From contig NZ_QJSP01000021.1 in the NCBI RefSeq assembly GCF_003217475.1, positions 35,773-99,772 on the forward strand: 64,000 nucleotides of DNA, in the 5' to 3' direction. The notes beneath the pieces were generated by a model. That model did not search any database and had not been told where the DNA came from. It saw nothing but the letters and a program-made list of their open reading frames with translations. Below, piece after piece: positions 18,057 to 27,179 of the stretch. This DNA is from Williamsia limnetica (GTDB lineage: Bacteria > Actinomycetota > Actinomycetes > Mycobacteriales > Mycobacteriaceae). How positions within the stretch are numbered: position 1 is the first letter of the stretch; each line of letters starts with the position of its first letter. The position numbers and the translations under genes are program-made.

Positions 18057-19616
18057 TCAGCTGCGGACGGTCACCCCGATAGTGTCGAGCCCGCTGGCCC
18101 CGTCGGGGACCGACGGTTCCTGGGCCTCGGTCTGCGGATTGCCTTCGCCGTCGATGGCGCGGACGGTCAGTTGGTGGCGGCCGGGCTCGGCATCCCACTC
18201 CCATTTCCACAGGCGCCATGCATCGACGAGGTCGGGGTCGATCAGTTCGGTGTCCTGCCAAGGGCCGTCATCGACGCGGACCTGCACCGCGCTGATGCCG
18301 CGGCCCTGGGCCCAGGCGACCCCTCCGACGGTGACCGATCCGGTCGACACAGAGGAATTGGGGCGGGGGACGTCGATGCGCGAACTCGTTTTGATCGGAC
18401 CCTTCTCGGCCCACCCCAGGGTCGTCCAATATGCCTGTGCGCGATCGAATCTGGTGACCTCCAACGACACGACCCACTTGGTCGCCGACACGTAGCCGTA
18501 CAGCCCGGGAACCACCATTCGCACCGGGTAGCCGTGCTCGATCGGCAGGGGCTCACCGTTCATGCCGACCGCGAGCATCGCGTCACGGCCGTCGGTGAGT
18601 GCGGCCAGCGGGGTGCCGGCCGTCCAGCCGTCGGCACTGGTCGAGAGCACCATGTCCGCGTCGGTCGCGGGCCCTGCGGCGGCGAGCAGGTCTCGCAGGC
18701 GGTAGCCGGTCCATCTGGCATTGCCGACGAGATCACCGCCGACCGAGTTCGACACACAGGTGAGCGTCACGATCGCGTCGAAAGCGGTGTTCTCGCGCCT
18801 GAGTTGGGCCAGGTCGATGCGGATCTCCCGCTCGACCATGCCGTGAATGCGCAGCGACCAGCGCTCGCTGTCGACCTGCGGGACCGTCAGTGCGGTGTCG
18901 ATGCGATAGAAGTCGGCATTCGGGGTGATGAAAGGTGTTCCGGGCAAGGTTCCCGGTGCTGCGGAGGTCACGGAGTTGGTTGCGGTCGGTACGTCGAACG
19001 CGGCGCGATCGGCCCGGACGTCCCCGACCGAGCGTCGTAGTGCCACACCGCCGAGTCCGGTGACGAGCACACCGCCGCCCACGGCCCCCGCGCCGAGCAG
19101 GAATCTCCTTCTGCCTGCCACGTCGTTCGATCGGCCGATTCCGGGCGCGGCGGCTCGCGGTACGGGGTCGGTGCGCGGTTGGATCCTCCGTATGAGTCCT
19201 CGTAGGGCGGCCATACCCACCGCGACGCCGAGAAGCGTCGGCACCGCCCAGGCGATGTCGGCGGTCGGCCGTGTCGCCGCAGCGATGGCACCCGCGATCC
19301 CGATGAGCGCGAACAGGACGAGGCCCGCAGGCGATCTGCGATACTCCGCGAGCCCCGCGCAGGCCGCCAACACCGCCATGATCAAGGCGATGAGCACCAA
19401 CAGGGCCGGCTTGTCCGAGGTTCCGAAGGTCGAGATGGCGAACTCTCGAGCACCCTCGGGCGCGCGGTCGATGACTGCGCCACCGACCGCGGTCAGAGGG
19501 GCCGAACCCCTGTCCACCAGAGGTGCGAGGAGGTATCCCACTCCCACGCCCAAGGCGGCGCCGAGTATTCCGGCGAGCGCGGCGGCCGCAGCGCCCTGGC
19601 GGGATGTGGAGGACAT
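18057..19616 (-). CDS. Membrane-anchored sulfite-oxidase-family molybdopterin oxidoreductase
   Basis: 519 residues. The N-terminal ~150 carry about four transmembrane helices; then a twin-arginine-like GRRRFLLGAGAVGGGVLV segment precedes the external domain. The molybdopterin domain spans ~225-400, with the Mo-ligating Cys287 in VTLTCVSNSVGGDLVGNARWTG. The C-terminal ~110 residues match the sulfite oxidase dimerisation domain (AQGRGISAVQVRVDDGPWQD). Related proteins in mycobacteria (Rv0218 type) have no proven substrate. Probably an electron-transferring oxidoreductase at the outer face of the membrane. No heme domain is visible and no partner cytochrome is adjacent. Confidence 0.85.
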   Translation of the reverse strand: MSSTSRQGAAAAALAGILGAALGVGVGYLLAPLVDRGSAPLTAVGGAVIDRAPEGAREFAISTFGTSDKPALLVLIALIMAVLAACAGLAEYRRSPAGLVLFALIGIAGAIAAATRPTADIAWAVPTLLGVAVGMAALRGLIRRIQPRTDPVPRAAAPGIGRSNDVAGRRRFLLGAGAVGGGVLVTGLGGVALRRSVGDVRADRAAFDVPTATNSVTSAAPGTLPGTPFITPNADFYRIDTALTVPQVDSERWSLRIHGMVEREIRIDLAQLRRENTAFDAIVTLTCVSNSVGGDLVGNARWTGYRLRDLLAAAGPATDADMVLSTSADGWTAGTPLAALTDGRDAMLAVGMNGEPLPIEHGYPVRMVVPGLYGYVSATKWVVSLEVTRFDRAQAYWTTLGWAEKGPIKTSSRIDVPRPNSSVSTGSVTVGGVAWAQGRGISAVQVRVDDGPWQDTELIDPDLVDAWRLWKWEWDAEPGRHQLTVRAIDGEGNPQTEAQEPSVPDGASGLDTIGVTVRS

Positions 19617-19712
19617 GCGATCCAGTATCCGCGCCGGCGGCGCGGGCGGGTTGATGGGCTGATCGATGACCTACGATGTGAACTCTCGTGGGGGCTCGGG
19701 GAGGAGCACACA

Positions 19713-21005
19713 ATGCGGCAGTTGATACCGGGAGCGATACCGACGCGGGCCGACCGCACGCGGGACGTGCTCGCGGCGGTGGCACTGCTGGTGTCGGCGG
19801 CGCTGGAATGGAACGCCGACACCGTCGGTGCCGGCCGCATCGATGTCGTGGCGGTCACGGCGCTGTCGGTGCTCTCGCTGGTGCTGCCCGCGGCCAGCAG
19901 GCGAGGCGTGTTCGGGCCGCGGTGGACGCCGGCGAGATTGAGGCTGGCGAAAGTTCTTCTCGGCGTGCCGTACCTCGTTCTCGTTGCGGTGTATCTCGGC
20001 TGGGATGTGATGAGCCGCTGGACCGGATGGGATTATGGCAGTACAGGTTTGGGTCCCGCGGTGTGGATCGGTTTCGCGGGCGCGGTGTTGGCGGCCCAGC
20101 CGCGTGAATGTGAACTCTTCGATGTCGTGGATGTGCGCCCGACCCGCGCTCTGGCACGGACGGTGCTGGCCGTCATCGGCGGCCTGTTCGCGGTATCGGC
20201 GCTCTCCGCGGTGGCGACCGCCCTGTACCGGTTCGTCGACGGCATCGATGCGGTCGCCGGTGTCCGGATGGGGGTCCTCGATCCACTCGTCTCCGCGCTG
20301 ATCGCTTTGTGCTGGCTGGCCATCGTCGGTCAGCTTGTCGCGGCCACCGTGGCAGGCAGGGTCGGTGGGGCGCTGTGCCTGACGCTCCTCGGCTGGGCGG
20401 CGGCGACCTGGGCTCTGTTGGTGTCGATCCCCGGCGCACCGTTCGATTCCCTGGACACGGTGCAACTGGGGTACCTCGGGATCGGGGTGCTCGGTGGCCT
20501 CGGCGCAGCTGCGGCATCACCGGCGCTCGCCGCTCCTCCCGCGATGACACAGCGCGACTACTACCTTCCCCCGCTGAGGCTGGTACTCGTGGTGTCGACG
20601 TTGTGGGTCGCGGTGTCGGTGGTCCGGCTGACGTTGTACTCGGCGTCCGTCGCGACATTGGCGGCATTGGTGTTCTTCACCGCGGCCGTCGCCGGTGCGA
20701 CGTACGTCCGAGAACGCCTCTCAGACGGGGATGCCGAGCACCGCGGCGTATTGCTCTCCGTGGCCGCGATGCTCATCGCGATCGGCATCGCGGTGCTGGT
20801 GACCATGGGTGTTCGGGTCAACTGGAACTATCCGGCGCCGATGGCGCTGTGGCTGACCGGTTTCGTCGTTCCCGCGCTGATTCTCTGGCGTGAGGTGCTG
20901 GCCCCTGGACTGCGGCCACCTCACGAGTCCGCCTTTCCCCCGGACGGATTCATCGATTGGGCTGCGCAGGGTCCCGGCGCGCACACCGGCGGGACCAACC
21001 GATGA
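19713..21005 (+). CDS. Polytopic membrane protein of unknown function
   Basis: 430 residues with about 10-11 hydrophobic segments and short loops, e.g. VLAAVALLVSAALEW, LLGVPYLVLVAVYLGWDVM, LVSALIALCWLAIVGQLVAATVAG, FVVPALILWREVLAPG. The loop RDYYLPPLRL and a Pro-rich C-terminal tail are distinctive. I do not recognise a catalytic motif. The stop overlaps the ATG of the next gene (ATGA), so the two products are made together and may form an envelope complex. Divergent from the sulfite-oxidase-family gene. Confidence 0.75.
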   Translation: MRQLIPGAIPTRADRTRDVLAAVALLVSAALEWNADTVGAGRIDVVAVTALSVLSLVLPAASRRGVFGPRWTPARLRLAKVLLGVPYLVLVAVYLGWDVMSRWTGWDYGSTGLGPAVWIGFAGAVLAAQPRECELFDVVDVRPTRALARTVLAVIGGLFAVSALSAVATALYRFVDGIDAVAGVRMGVLDPLVSALIALCWLAIVGQLVAATVAGRVGGALCLTLLGWAAATWALLVSIPGAPFDSLDTVQLGYLGIGVLGGLGAAAASPALAAPPAMTQRDYYLPPLRLVLVVSTLWVAVSVVRLTLYSASVATLAALVFFTAAVAGATYVRERLSDGDAEHRGVLLSVAAMLIAIGIAVLVTMGVRVNWNYPAPMALWLTGFVVPALILWREVLAPGLRPPHESAFPPDGFIDWAAQGPGAHTGGTNR

Positions 21006-22600
21006 ACCCGATGCCGCTGTCGCGGCGGCGTCGCCGCGGCGCCATGAAGGTTGTCGTCGTCCTCGTCGTGGTCGCACTCTCCTCGACGGTGGGACTGGTC
21101 GCGAATCGCTTGCTGGTCGACGCGGTGGGCGGCGCGACGTCGGCCACCGCGTCGGTGGAGAAGTTCTTCGACGCGCTCGAGGACAAGGACTGGACGGATC
21201 TGGGGTTGTCGCTGGCTCCCGATGAGACGAGCCAGATCGCCGTGTTGCTGAAGCAGGCGGCGGAGCTGCAGGAATCGATCGGCGGCTCGACCGACTCGGT
21301 GACCGACCACCTGGAGGGCGTCAGCATCGATGTATCCGACCTGTCCCTGTCGAGCGACGACGTCGCCCAGGACCTGACGAAGGTGGTGATCGAGCGGGCG
21401 ACGATCGTGATGGAGATCGACGAGAAGGCAACCGAAGCGCTGGCCGATCTCATCCCGGACGCCGGAACAGAGGATCTGGGCGGTATCGCGGTCACGGTGT
21501 CCATCGACGGCCCCGAGGTGTCCTACGACTACCGCGGCGGATCCGATGGTGATTCCGGTCGTGAGACCGTGGTCATCAACGGCGACTCCCAGCCCCCGTT
21601 CCTGATGTCGGTGCGCCGAGACGGTGGGTGGTTCGTCAGTCCCGCGTTCACCATCGCGCAGTACCTCGCCGAGGAAGCCGGCTGGGACGCCGCGGATTCC
21701 GGCGGATCAGATGTCACCTTCGATTCCCCGGAAGAAGCCGCGGCAGGATTCGTGGAAGGGTTGGCCGAGACCATCGTGACCGCGGACATCGGACACGTGG
21801 CCGACGCCATGGGCGGCGTGGAGGCGCGGCTGTTGCGAACTTACGCCGCAGGTATCAATGCCGAACTGAAGTCTGATCCGGACCTCGGGCTGGGCACGGA
21901 CATCCAAGTCACCGTGCGCGACACGGACTTCGACGTCACGCCGGGCGAGGACGGGCAGGCCAGGATCACGATCGCCGGCATCGGACTCGAGCTGGGCTCG
22001 GACGGGCGGCGGGCGACGATCGACTTCGACGGGGAGTGCGTCAGGCTCGTCGCCGACGACGAACCGGACGAGGGGGCCTGCATCTCGGACGGCGGAGAGT
22101 TCGCGAGCAGGCTCTACCGGGCGCTCGGTCACCTCGTCGCGGTTCCCCAGGACGGCGGCTGGAAGGTCAGTCCCGTCGCCACCTACTTCGACTGGTTGGG
22201 CATCGCCGCGCGTGAATTGTCCGGATTCGACCCGGACGTGCTCGCGGCGATCGTGCAGATGGACTTCTCGCGGTTGGCCGCCAGTGAACCGGTGGGAAGT
22301 ATCGGCGTATCCGACGAGATCACGGTGGAGATAGCGCCGGCGTCGAAGGCGATCTACGCAGGAGTCAGCGTGCTCGAGGTGGAGCCGTCGACGAAGCTGG
22401 TCGATTACTCCTGCACCAGCGACAACGCACCCTACTTCTGCGAGGTGATCGTCATCGACGCGCAGGGGGGCAGGATCGAGAAGGAGTCGAATCGCGATGC
22501 CGATGCCGGCTACGAAAGCGGCTACGCGGTGACTGAATCGACCCGACTACTGGTCGCCGGGGTGGCGGGTACGGTCGTCGTCGAGAGCGCGCCCGGCTAG
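21002..22600 (+). CDS. Secreted or membrane-anchored protein of unknown function
   Basis: 532 residues from the ATG at 21002, which overlaps the upstream stop (ATGA); a longer start at 20957 is less likely. A basic n-region (SRRRRRGAMK) and one hydrophobic segment (VVVVLVVVALSSTVGLVANRLL) anchor or export it. The rest is acidic and soluble. Two stretches look related: SQPPFLMSVRRDGGWFVSPAFTIAQYLAEEAG (~200-230) and LVAVPQDGGWKVSPVATYFDWLGIAARE (~380-405), suggesting an internal duplication of a small beta-rich domain. No enzyme signature seen. Confidence 0.75.
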   Translation: MNPMPLSRRRRRGAMKVVVVLVVVALSSTVGLVANRLLVDAVGGATSATASVEKFFDALEDKDWTDLGLSLAPDETSQIAVLLKQAAELQESIGGSTDSVTDHLEGVSIDVSDLSLSSDDVAQDLTKVVIERATIVMEIDEKATEALADLIPDAGTEDLGGIAVTVSIDGPEVSYDYRGGSDGDSGRETVVINGDSQPPFLMSVRRDGGWFVSPAFTIAQYLAEEAGWDAADSGGSDVTFDSPEEAAAGFVEGLAETIVTADIGHVADAMGGVEARLLRTYAAGINAELKSDPDLGLGTDIQVTVRDTDFDVTPGEDGQARITIAGIGLELGSDGRRATIDFDGECVRLVADDEPDEGACISDGGEFASRLYRALGHLVAVPQDGGWKVSPVATYFDWLGIAARELSGFDPDVLAAIVQMDFSRLAASEPVGSIGVSDEITVEIAPASKAIYAGVSVLEVEPSTKLVDYSCTSDNAPYFCEVIVIDAQGGRIEKESNRDADAGYESGYAVTESTRLLVAGVAGTVVVESAPG

Positions 22601-22719
22601 TCGCGAGATCACCGGTCACCCGGGTACTCACCGGTGACCCACCGGCCGACGTCCAACGCTCTGTCGGCGACCCCTCGTAGGATCGTCGCTGTCACCGGCG
22701 ATCGGAGAGGAGGTCATCT

Positions 22720-23922
22720 GTGAGTGCAGCGCTCCCGTTGTTCTTGCCCGAGCAGCACGTGACCTTCATCCACACCGCTGATTGGCAACTGGGGATGACC
22801 CGTCACTTTCTGCGAGGTGACGCGCAGGCGCGTTACACCGCCGCCCGGCAGGAGGCCATCGGGCGGATCGGCAGACTCGCCGACGCGCACCACGCCGAGT
22901 TCGTCCTCGTCTGCGGCGATGTCTTCGAGGATCGGCAGGTCTCATCACGGGTGATCCGGCGGAGTCTGGATCATCTGCGGCAGGTGCCGTGCCCGGTGTA
23001 TCTGCTTCCGGGCAACCATGATCCGATGGATGCCGCGAGCATCTACAACTCGAAGGTGTTCACCGACAACAAACCAGACCATGTCCGTGTGCTGGACACC
23101 CCCGGGCCCGTCGAAGTGCGTCCGGGCGTCTCGGTGATCGCGGCCCCCTGGACCAGCAAGGTGCCACTGTCGGATCTGGTGGCGCAGCAGCTCGATCGGC
23201 TGGCGCCCAGCGATGACATCCGTATCCTGGCCGGCCATGGAAGAGTCGACGTGTTCGCGCCGCAGTCCGCAGATCTGTCGCTGATCGACGTAGACCAGCT
23301 CGAGCGCGCAGTCGCCGCCGGACTCATCGACTATGTGGCGCTGGGCGATCGGCATTCGACCACGCAGATCGGCGACTCCGGCCGCATCTGGTACTCCGGT
23401 GCGCAGGAAGTCACCAACTACGACCATCGCGAGGCGAAGCCCGGTCAGGTGCTCGTCGTCGAGCTGTCCCGTGCTGAGTCCACCTCCGACGCCGCTCCCA
23501 CGCAGTCGGTGACCGTGACGCCACATCGAGTGGGTGAATGGGCGTTTCGCACCATCGAGCACGATGTGAACGGCAGCGAGGACATCACCGAACTGCGGCG
23601 CCGGCTCGATGCCGTCGACAACAAGTCCCAGACCGTCGTCCAGCTCGCGCTTCGTGGCTCGGTCACCATCACCGAACGGTCCGCACTCGACACGATGGTC
23701 GAAGAATTCACAGATCGATTCGCGGCGGTCACCTGGTGGGAACTGCGTCACGATCTGGTGATCAGGCCGGACGGCAACGACTTCGCGCATCTGCAGCTGA
23801 CGGGCTTCATCGGCGATGCGGCCGACGAATTGTCAACTGCCGCAGGCGGTGACGGAGAGAATGCGATCGCTGCCCAGGAGGCACTCGCATTGCTCTTCCG
23901 GTTGGCGGGTGGGACCGCATGA
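22720..23922 (+). CDS. SbcD/Mre11-like metallophosphoesterase (DNA repair exonuclease family)
   Basis: 400 residues; GTG start behind AGGAGG. Calcineurin-like phosphoesterase motifs: FIHTADWQLG, VCGDVFEDR, LLPGNHDP, ILAGHGR and ALGDRHS. Motif I normally reads DxH; here it is D21-W-Q23, and the last motif is GDRH rather than GHxH. The same substitution occurs, as far as I recall, in the mycobacterial Rv1277 subfamily, so it probably defines a subgroup rather than a dead enzyme. Its stop overlaps the SMC-like ATPase start by four bases, the classic SbcD-SbcC arrangement for processing DNA ends or hairpins. Confidence 0.82.
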   Translation: MSAALPLFLPEQHVTFIHTADWQLGMTRHFLRGDAQARYTAARQEAIGRIGRLADAHHAEFVLVCGDVFEDRQVSSRVIRRSLDHLRQVPCPVYLLPGNHDPMDAASIYNSKVFTDNKPDHVRVLDTPGPVEVRPGVSVIAAPWTSKVPLSDLVAQQLDRLAPSDDIRILAGHGRVDVFAPQSADLSLIDVDQLERAVAAGLIDYVALGDRHSTTQIGDSGRIWYSGAQEVTNYDHREAKPGQVLVVELSRAESTSDAAPTQSVTVTPHRVGEWAFRTIEHDVNGSEDITELRRRLDAVDNKSQTVVQLALRGSVTITERSALDTMVEEFTDRFAAVTWWELRHDLVIRPDGNDFAHLQLTGFIGDAADELSTAAGGDGENAIAAQEALALLFRLAGGTA

Positions 23923-26540
23923 AGCTGCACAGGCTGCGGCTCGGTCACTTCCGTGGTGTTGTCGAGCGCGAGGTGCAGTTCGCCGAGCGAGGTGTCACCA
24001 TCGTCGAAGGCGCCAACGAGGCCGGAAAATCATCGATGATCGAGGCTCTCGACCTCTTGCTCGAGGTGCGTTCGGACAGCAAGAGTTCGAAAGTGCGCGC
24101 GGTCTCGCCCGCAGGTGTCGACGCTGGGACGGTCATCGAAGCCGACATCAGCTGCGGTGGTTATCGGTTCACCTACACCAAGCAGTACAACAAGGCTGCT
24201 CGTACCGAACTGGTCATCCACGAGCCGGCGCCCGAGCAGCTCTCGGGGCGCACCGCACACGACAAGGTGAGTGCGATTCTCGCGGACCAGGTGGATGCGA
24301 CGCTGTTCAAAGCTCTGCGGTTGCTGCAGGCAGGAGATCCGACGGTGGGCGACCTCGCCGCGAGTGCAGCGCTGTCGCGCGCCTTGGATGCGGCGGCCGG
24401 TACGACCGGGGCAGGAACCGGTGCAGTCGATGGCGAGGGCGATGCCATGCTGCTCGACGCGGTGAGGGCTGAATACGAAAGGTATTTCACCGCGGGGCAG
24501 GGTCGTCCGGCACGGGAATTGGCCTCCGCCGCAACCCGGCTCGAAGAAGCGCTGGCGCTGAGCAATGAACTCGCGGCGGCGATGGAACAGTTGGGCGACG
24601 ATCACGCCCGGCTCGAGACGTTGACCGGCCATCGTCGCGAACTGGCGAACTCGCTGGAGTTGGCACACGTCGAATTGTCGACCCTGGCCGAGCGGTCCGC
24701 CGAATCAATTGGCCTGCAACGACAGCACGCCGAAGCCATGTCGGCCGCCGCGTTGCTCAGGAGTCGATTGCGGTTGCACGAACGTGATGTTGCACAGCGC
24801 ACGGCCTCACGAAAGCGGATAGCGGACTGTGACAGAGCCGCCGACGTCGTCATGCGGGCGATCGCGACGCTCGAACGCAAGGACGCGGAGGTGGCCGCCG
24901 CCGTCGCGGACATCGAACGAGAACTGGATGAGCACCGCCTCGCCGACACCGAAGCCGGGGTCGCAGTGAGGACTGCACGCGCCGCGGCTCATGCGGCGAA
25001 CCTCAGCGCGCGACGCGACGAATTGACTGCGCTCCTGGCACGCGTGGACGAGGTGAGTGTGGCCCTCTCGGCCCGACAACGTGAAGTGGCAGGCCTCGTG
25101 CACGACCGAGGCGACCTCGAGCACATCGAGGAGCTGACGCAGACGGTGACCATCACGCGTGCTCAGCTGGAGTCTGCAGCAGCGACGATGAATGTCCATC
25201 AGCTGGGGGATGCGCCGGTGACGGTGAACGGAGCGGAGACAGGCGATTGCGACCTGGCGATCACCGGTGACACCGTGGTCGAGGTGGCCGGCGTGGTTCG
25301 TATCACGTTGTCCGCCGGCGCCGAATCGGCGTCTCTGATCGACCGGTTCTCGCGCGCCGAGCGGGAACTCGCCGACGCGCTAGCGACTCTGGGGGTCGCT
25401 GGCGTTGCCGAGTTGCGCGGGCTCGTGCGGGCTCGTGAGCGCGCCGAGGCGGAGGTCGACAGTCTGCGTTGCCGGCTCGCGGAGATCATCGCGGGCGGCG
25501 ACGACCGTGTGCTGCGTGCGGAGTTGTCGGAGCTCGATGGTCGCCTCGGCGTCCTCGCGGTGACAGACCCCGATGTTCCGGATGTCGATGAGGCCGAACG
25601 TCGCGCAGGAATTGCTGCCGCGCGACTTGCTTCCGCGGTCCAACGGACCGCCGAACTTCGCAGTGAGCACCGCGGTGTCGACAGCGAGTTGCGGATACTG
25701 CGGGCACGGCAGGAAGAACTGGTCGCCGAGCGCGCGGAACTGGCGCGGCAAGAGCATGAACTCAACAGGCTGGATGAGGACGAGGAGCCCGGCCGGGACG
25801 ACGACCCTGACCGGTTGCGTGAGCGGTTGGTAGCGGAGCTGTCGCACGCCGAGGCCGAGGTGCGCCGCATCGCCGCCAGAATCGACGATGCCGACCTGGA
25901 GTCCCTCGAGTTGCAACACGCGAACATGCTGGCGGTGGTGGAACGCGGCGAACCGCGACTGGCCGAACTCGGCAATCAGATCGCGGAATTGCGGACCAGG
26001 ATCGAGATCCGGCGCGACGACGGCAAACTCGATCAGGTTCACCAGGCGGAGACCGAGCTGGACGGTGCCCGTGGCGATTTCGACCGTATCAACACGCGGG
26101 CTCAGGCTGCCAGGTTGCTGCTCCGGACTCTGGAACGTCATCGAGATGCCACTCGGCGGACATACGTCCAGCCGTTCACCGATCAGATTCTGAGACTCGG
26201 AAAGGTCGTGTTCGGTCCGACCTTGCAGGTCGGGGTCGACGAGGAGTTGCGGATCACCACCCGCACGGTCGGTGGCGTGACCGTGCACCATGACGCGCTG
26301 TCGGGCGGCGCGAAGGAACAGCTGGGGATCATCAGCAGGTTGGCGTGCGCAATGCTGGTCGATCCGGCGGACGGGGTGCCGGTGATCATCGACGACGCGC
26401 TCGGTTACACCGACCCGGAACGATTGGCGAGTATGGGGGCGGTACTCGGTCACGCCGGCCGCCATACCCAGGTGATCGTGCTGACCTGCACGCCTTCGCG
26501 CTACAGCAGCGTCGGGGGAGCGCATCTTGTCGCTGTCTGA
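23919..26540 (+). CDS. SMC/RecF-like ATPase, SbcC-type partner of the upstream nuclease
   Basis: 873 residues. N-terminal Walker A in VEGANEAGKSSMIEALDLLL; a long, charged helical middle (~220-720) rich in E/R/A heptads, interrupted near residue 440 by a small insertion; C-terminal ABC signature LSGGAKEQLGIISRLACAML and Walker B VPVIIDDALGYTDPERL. This is the architecture of SbcC/Rad50-like coiled-coil ATPases, though shorter than E. coli SbcC. No clear CxxC zinc hook was found at the coiled-coil apex. Overlaps the metallophosphoesterase gene (ATGA). Equivalent to the Rv1277-Rv1278 pair of M. tuberculosis. Confidence 0.82.
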   Translation: MKLHRLRLGHFRGVVEREVQFAERGVTIVEGANEAGKSSMIEALDLLLEVRSDSKSSKVRAVSPAGVDAGTVIEADISCGGYRFTYTKQYNKAARTELVIHEPAPEQLSGRTAHDKVSAILADQVDATLFKALRLLQAGDPTVGDLAASAALSRALDAAAGTTGAGTGAVDGEGDAMLLDAVRAEYERYFTAGQGRPARELASAATRLEEALALSNELAAAMEQLGDDHARLETLTGHRRELANSLELAHVELSTLAERSAESIGLQRQHAEAMSAAALLRSRLRLHERDVAQRTASRKRIADCDRAADVVMRAIATLERKDAEVAAAVADIERELDEHRLADTEAGVAVRTARAAAHAANLSARRDELTALLARVDEVSVALSARQREVAGLVHDRGDLEHIEELTQTVTITRAQLESAAATMNVHQLGDAPVTVNGAETGDCDLAITGDTVVEVAGVVRITLSAGAESASLIDRFSRAERELADALATLGVAGVAELRGLVRARERAEAEVDSLRCRLAEIIAGGDDRVLRAELSELDGRLGVLAVTDPDVPDVDEAERRAGIAAARLASAVQRTAELRSEHRGVDSELRILRARQEELVAERAELARQEHELNRLDEDEEPGRDDDPDRLRERLVAELSHAEAEVRRIAARIDDADLESLELQHANMLAVVERGEPRLAELGNQIAELRTRIEIRRDDGKLDQVHQAETELDGARGDFDRINTRAQAARLLLRTLERHRDATRRTYVQPFTDQILRLGKVVFGPTLQVGVDEELRITTRTVGGVTVHHDALSGGAKEQLGIISRLACAMLVDPADGVPVIIDDALGYTDPERLASMGAVLGHAGRHTQVIVLTCTPSRYSSVGGAHLVAV

Positions 26541-26560
26541 GGTGGCGCGCCGCAGGCGTT

Positions 26561-26590
26561 TTGGGTTGCGGTTCACAGATGCGCTAGGCT
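26561..26590 (+). promoter_or_regulatory. Sigma-A-type promoter of tRNA-Arg
   Basis: TTGGGT (26561-26566), an 18-bp spacer and TAGGCT (26585-26590). Transcription should begin near 26597, about ten bases before the mature tRNA 5' end. Confidence 0.6.
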
Positions 26591-26606
26591 GACTCTCGCC
26601 CAAGGA

Positions 26607-26679
26607 GCCCCCGTAGCTCAGGGGATAGAGCGTCCGCCTCCGGAGCGGAAGGCCGCAGGTTCGAATCCTGCCGGGGGCA
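26607..26679 (+). tRNA. tRNA-Arg (anticodon CCG)
   Basis: A full cloverleaf can be drawn: acceptor GCCCCCG/CGGGGGC, D-stem GCTC/GAGC, anticodon stem TCCGC/GCGGA with loop CTCCGGA (anticodon CCG at 26640-26642), T-stem GCAGG/CCTGC with loop TTCGAAT, and discriminator A. It reads CGG. The 3' CCA is not encoded. It lies between the SMC-like ATPase gene and a small membrane protein, just upstream of the argS region as in mycobacteria. Confidence 0.96.
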
Positions 26680-26770
26680 CGCACATCAGCTGTTCTGCCC
26701 AGCACCTGCGCGAGACTTCTTACCCCGCAGGTAATCGATCTCAGAGCTCGTGGCAGCCATCGTTGTAGCC

Positions 26771-27091
26771 ATGGACAAAGTATCCGTCTCCTCGGTTCCA
26801 CTTCCCCCGAGCACACCGCGCTGGTTGCGCACGGTGTTGATCATGGACAGGGCAGGATCCTCCTGGTACATCGGGATGGGATTCACCTTCGCGCCGCTGC
26901 TGATCATTCTGGATCCGTGGCCACCGGTGGTGGCCGCGGCATGGATCGCCATCGGACTGTTCGGCCTCTGGCTGGGGATCCTCGGCATCTTCATGGCCAC
27001 CGGTCTGGCCATCATCCTTCGCGCGGGCGAGGAGGTGCCGGAGTCGTATTGGCGTTCGGTCATCGACTTTCCGCCGACCGAACAACCCTGA
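26771..27091 (+). CDS. Small membrane protein of unknown function
   Basis: 106 residues from the ATG at 26771 (an in-frame GTG at 26750 is an alternative). Hydrophobic segments WYIGMGFTFAPLLIIL, VVAAAWIAIGLFGLWLGILGIFMATGLAIIL suggest two or three membrane helices, followed by a short polar tail ending ESYWRSVIDFPPTEQP. No Shine-Dalgarno is obvious. No family recognised. It follows the tRNA and precedes the OhrR-like regulator, with its own spacing of 88 bp to the latter. Confidence 0.6.
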   Translation: MDKVSVSSVPLPPSTPRWLRTVLIMDRAGSSWYIGMGFTFAPLLIILDPWPPVVAAAWIAIGLFGLWLGILGIFMATGLAIILRAGEEVPESYWRSVIDFPPTEQP

Positions 27092-27133
27092 GCGGAGTCG
27101 GCGGGCCTTGCCGACTGACTCACCGGCGCGGTA

Positions 27134-27151
27134 TAGTTAGTGCACGAACTA
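27134..27151. promoter_or_regulatory. OhrR/MarR operator-like palindrome
   Basis: TAGTTAGTGCACGAACTA is an 18-bp palindrome with one mismatched pair, centred 37 bp upstream of the OhrR-like start codon. This is the usual place for autorepression by MarR-family proteins. Inferred from symmetry and position. Confidence 0.55.
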
Positions 27152-27179
27152 TTCGTGTCACAACTAAGGGCTGGAGCCG

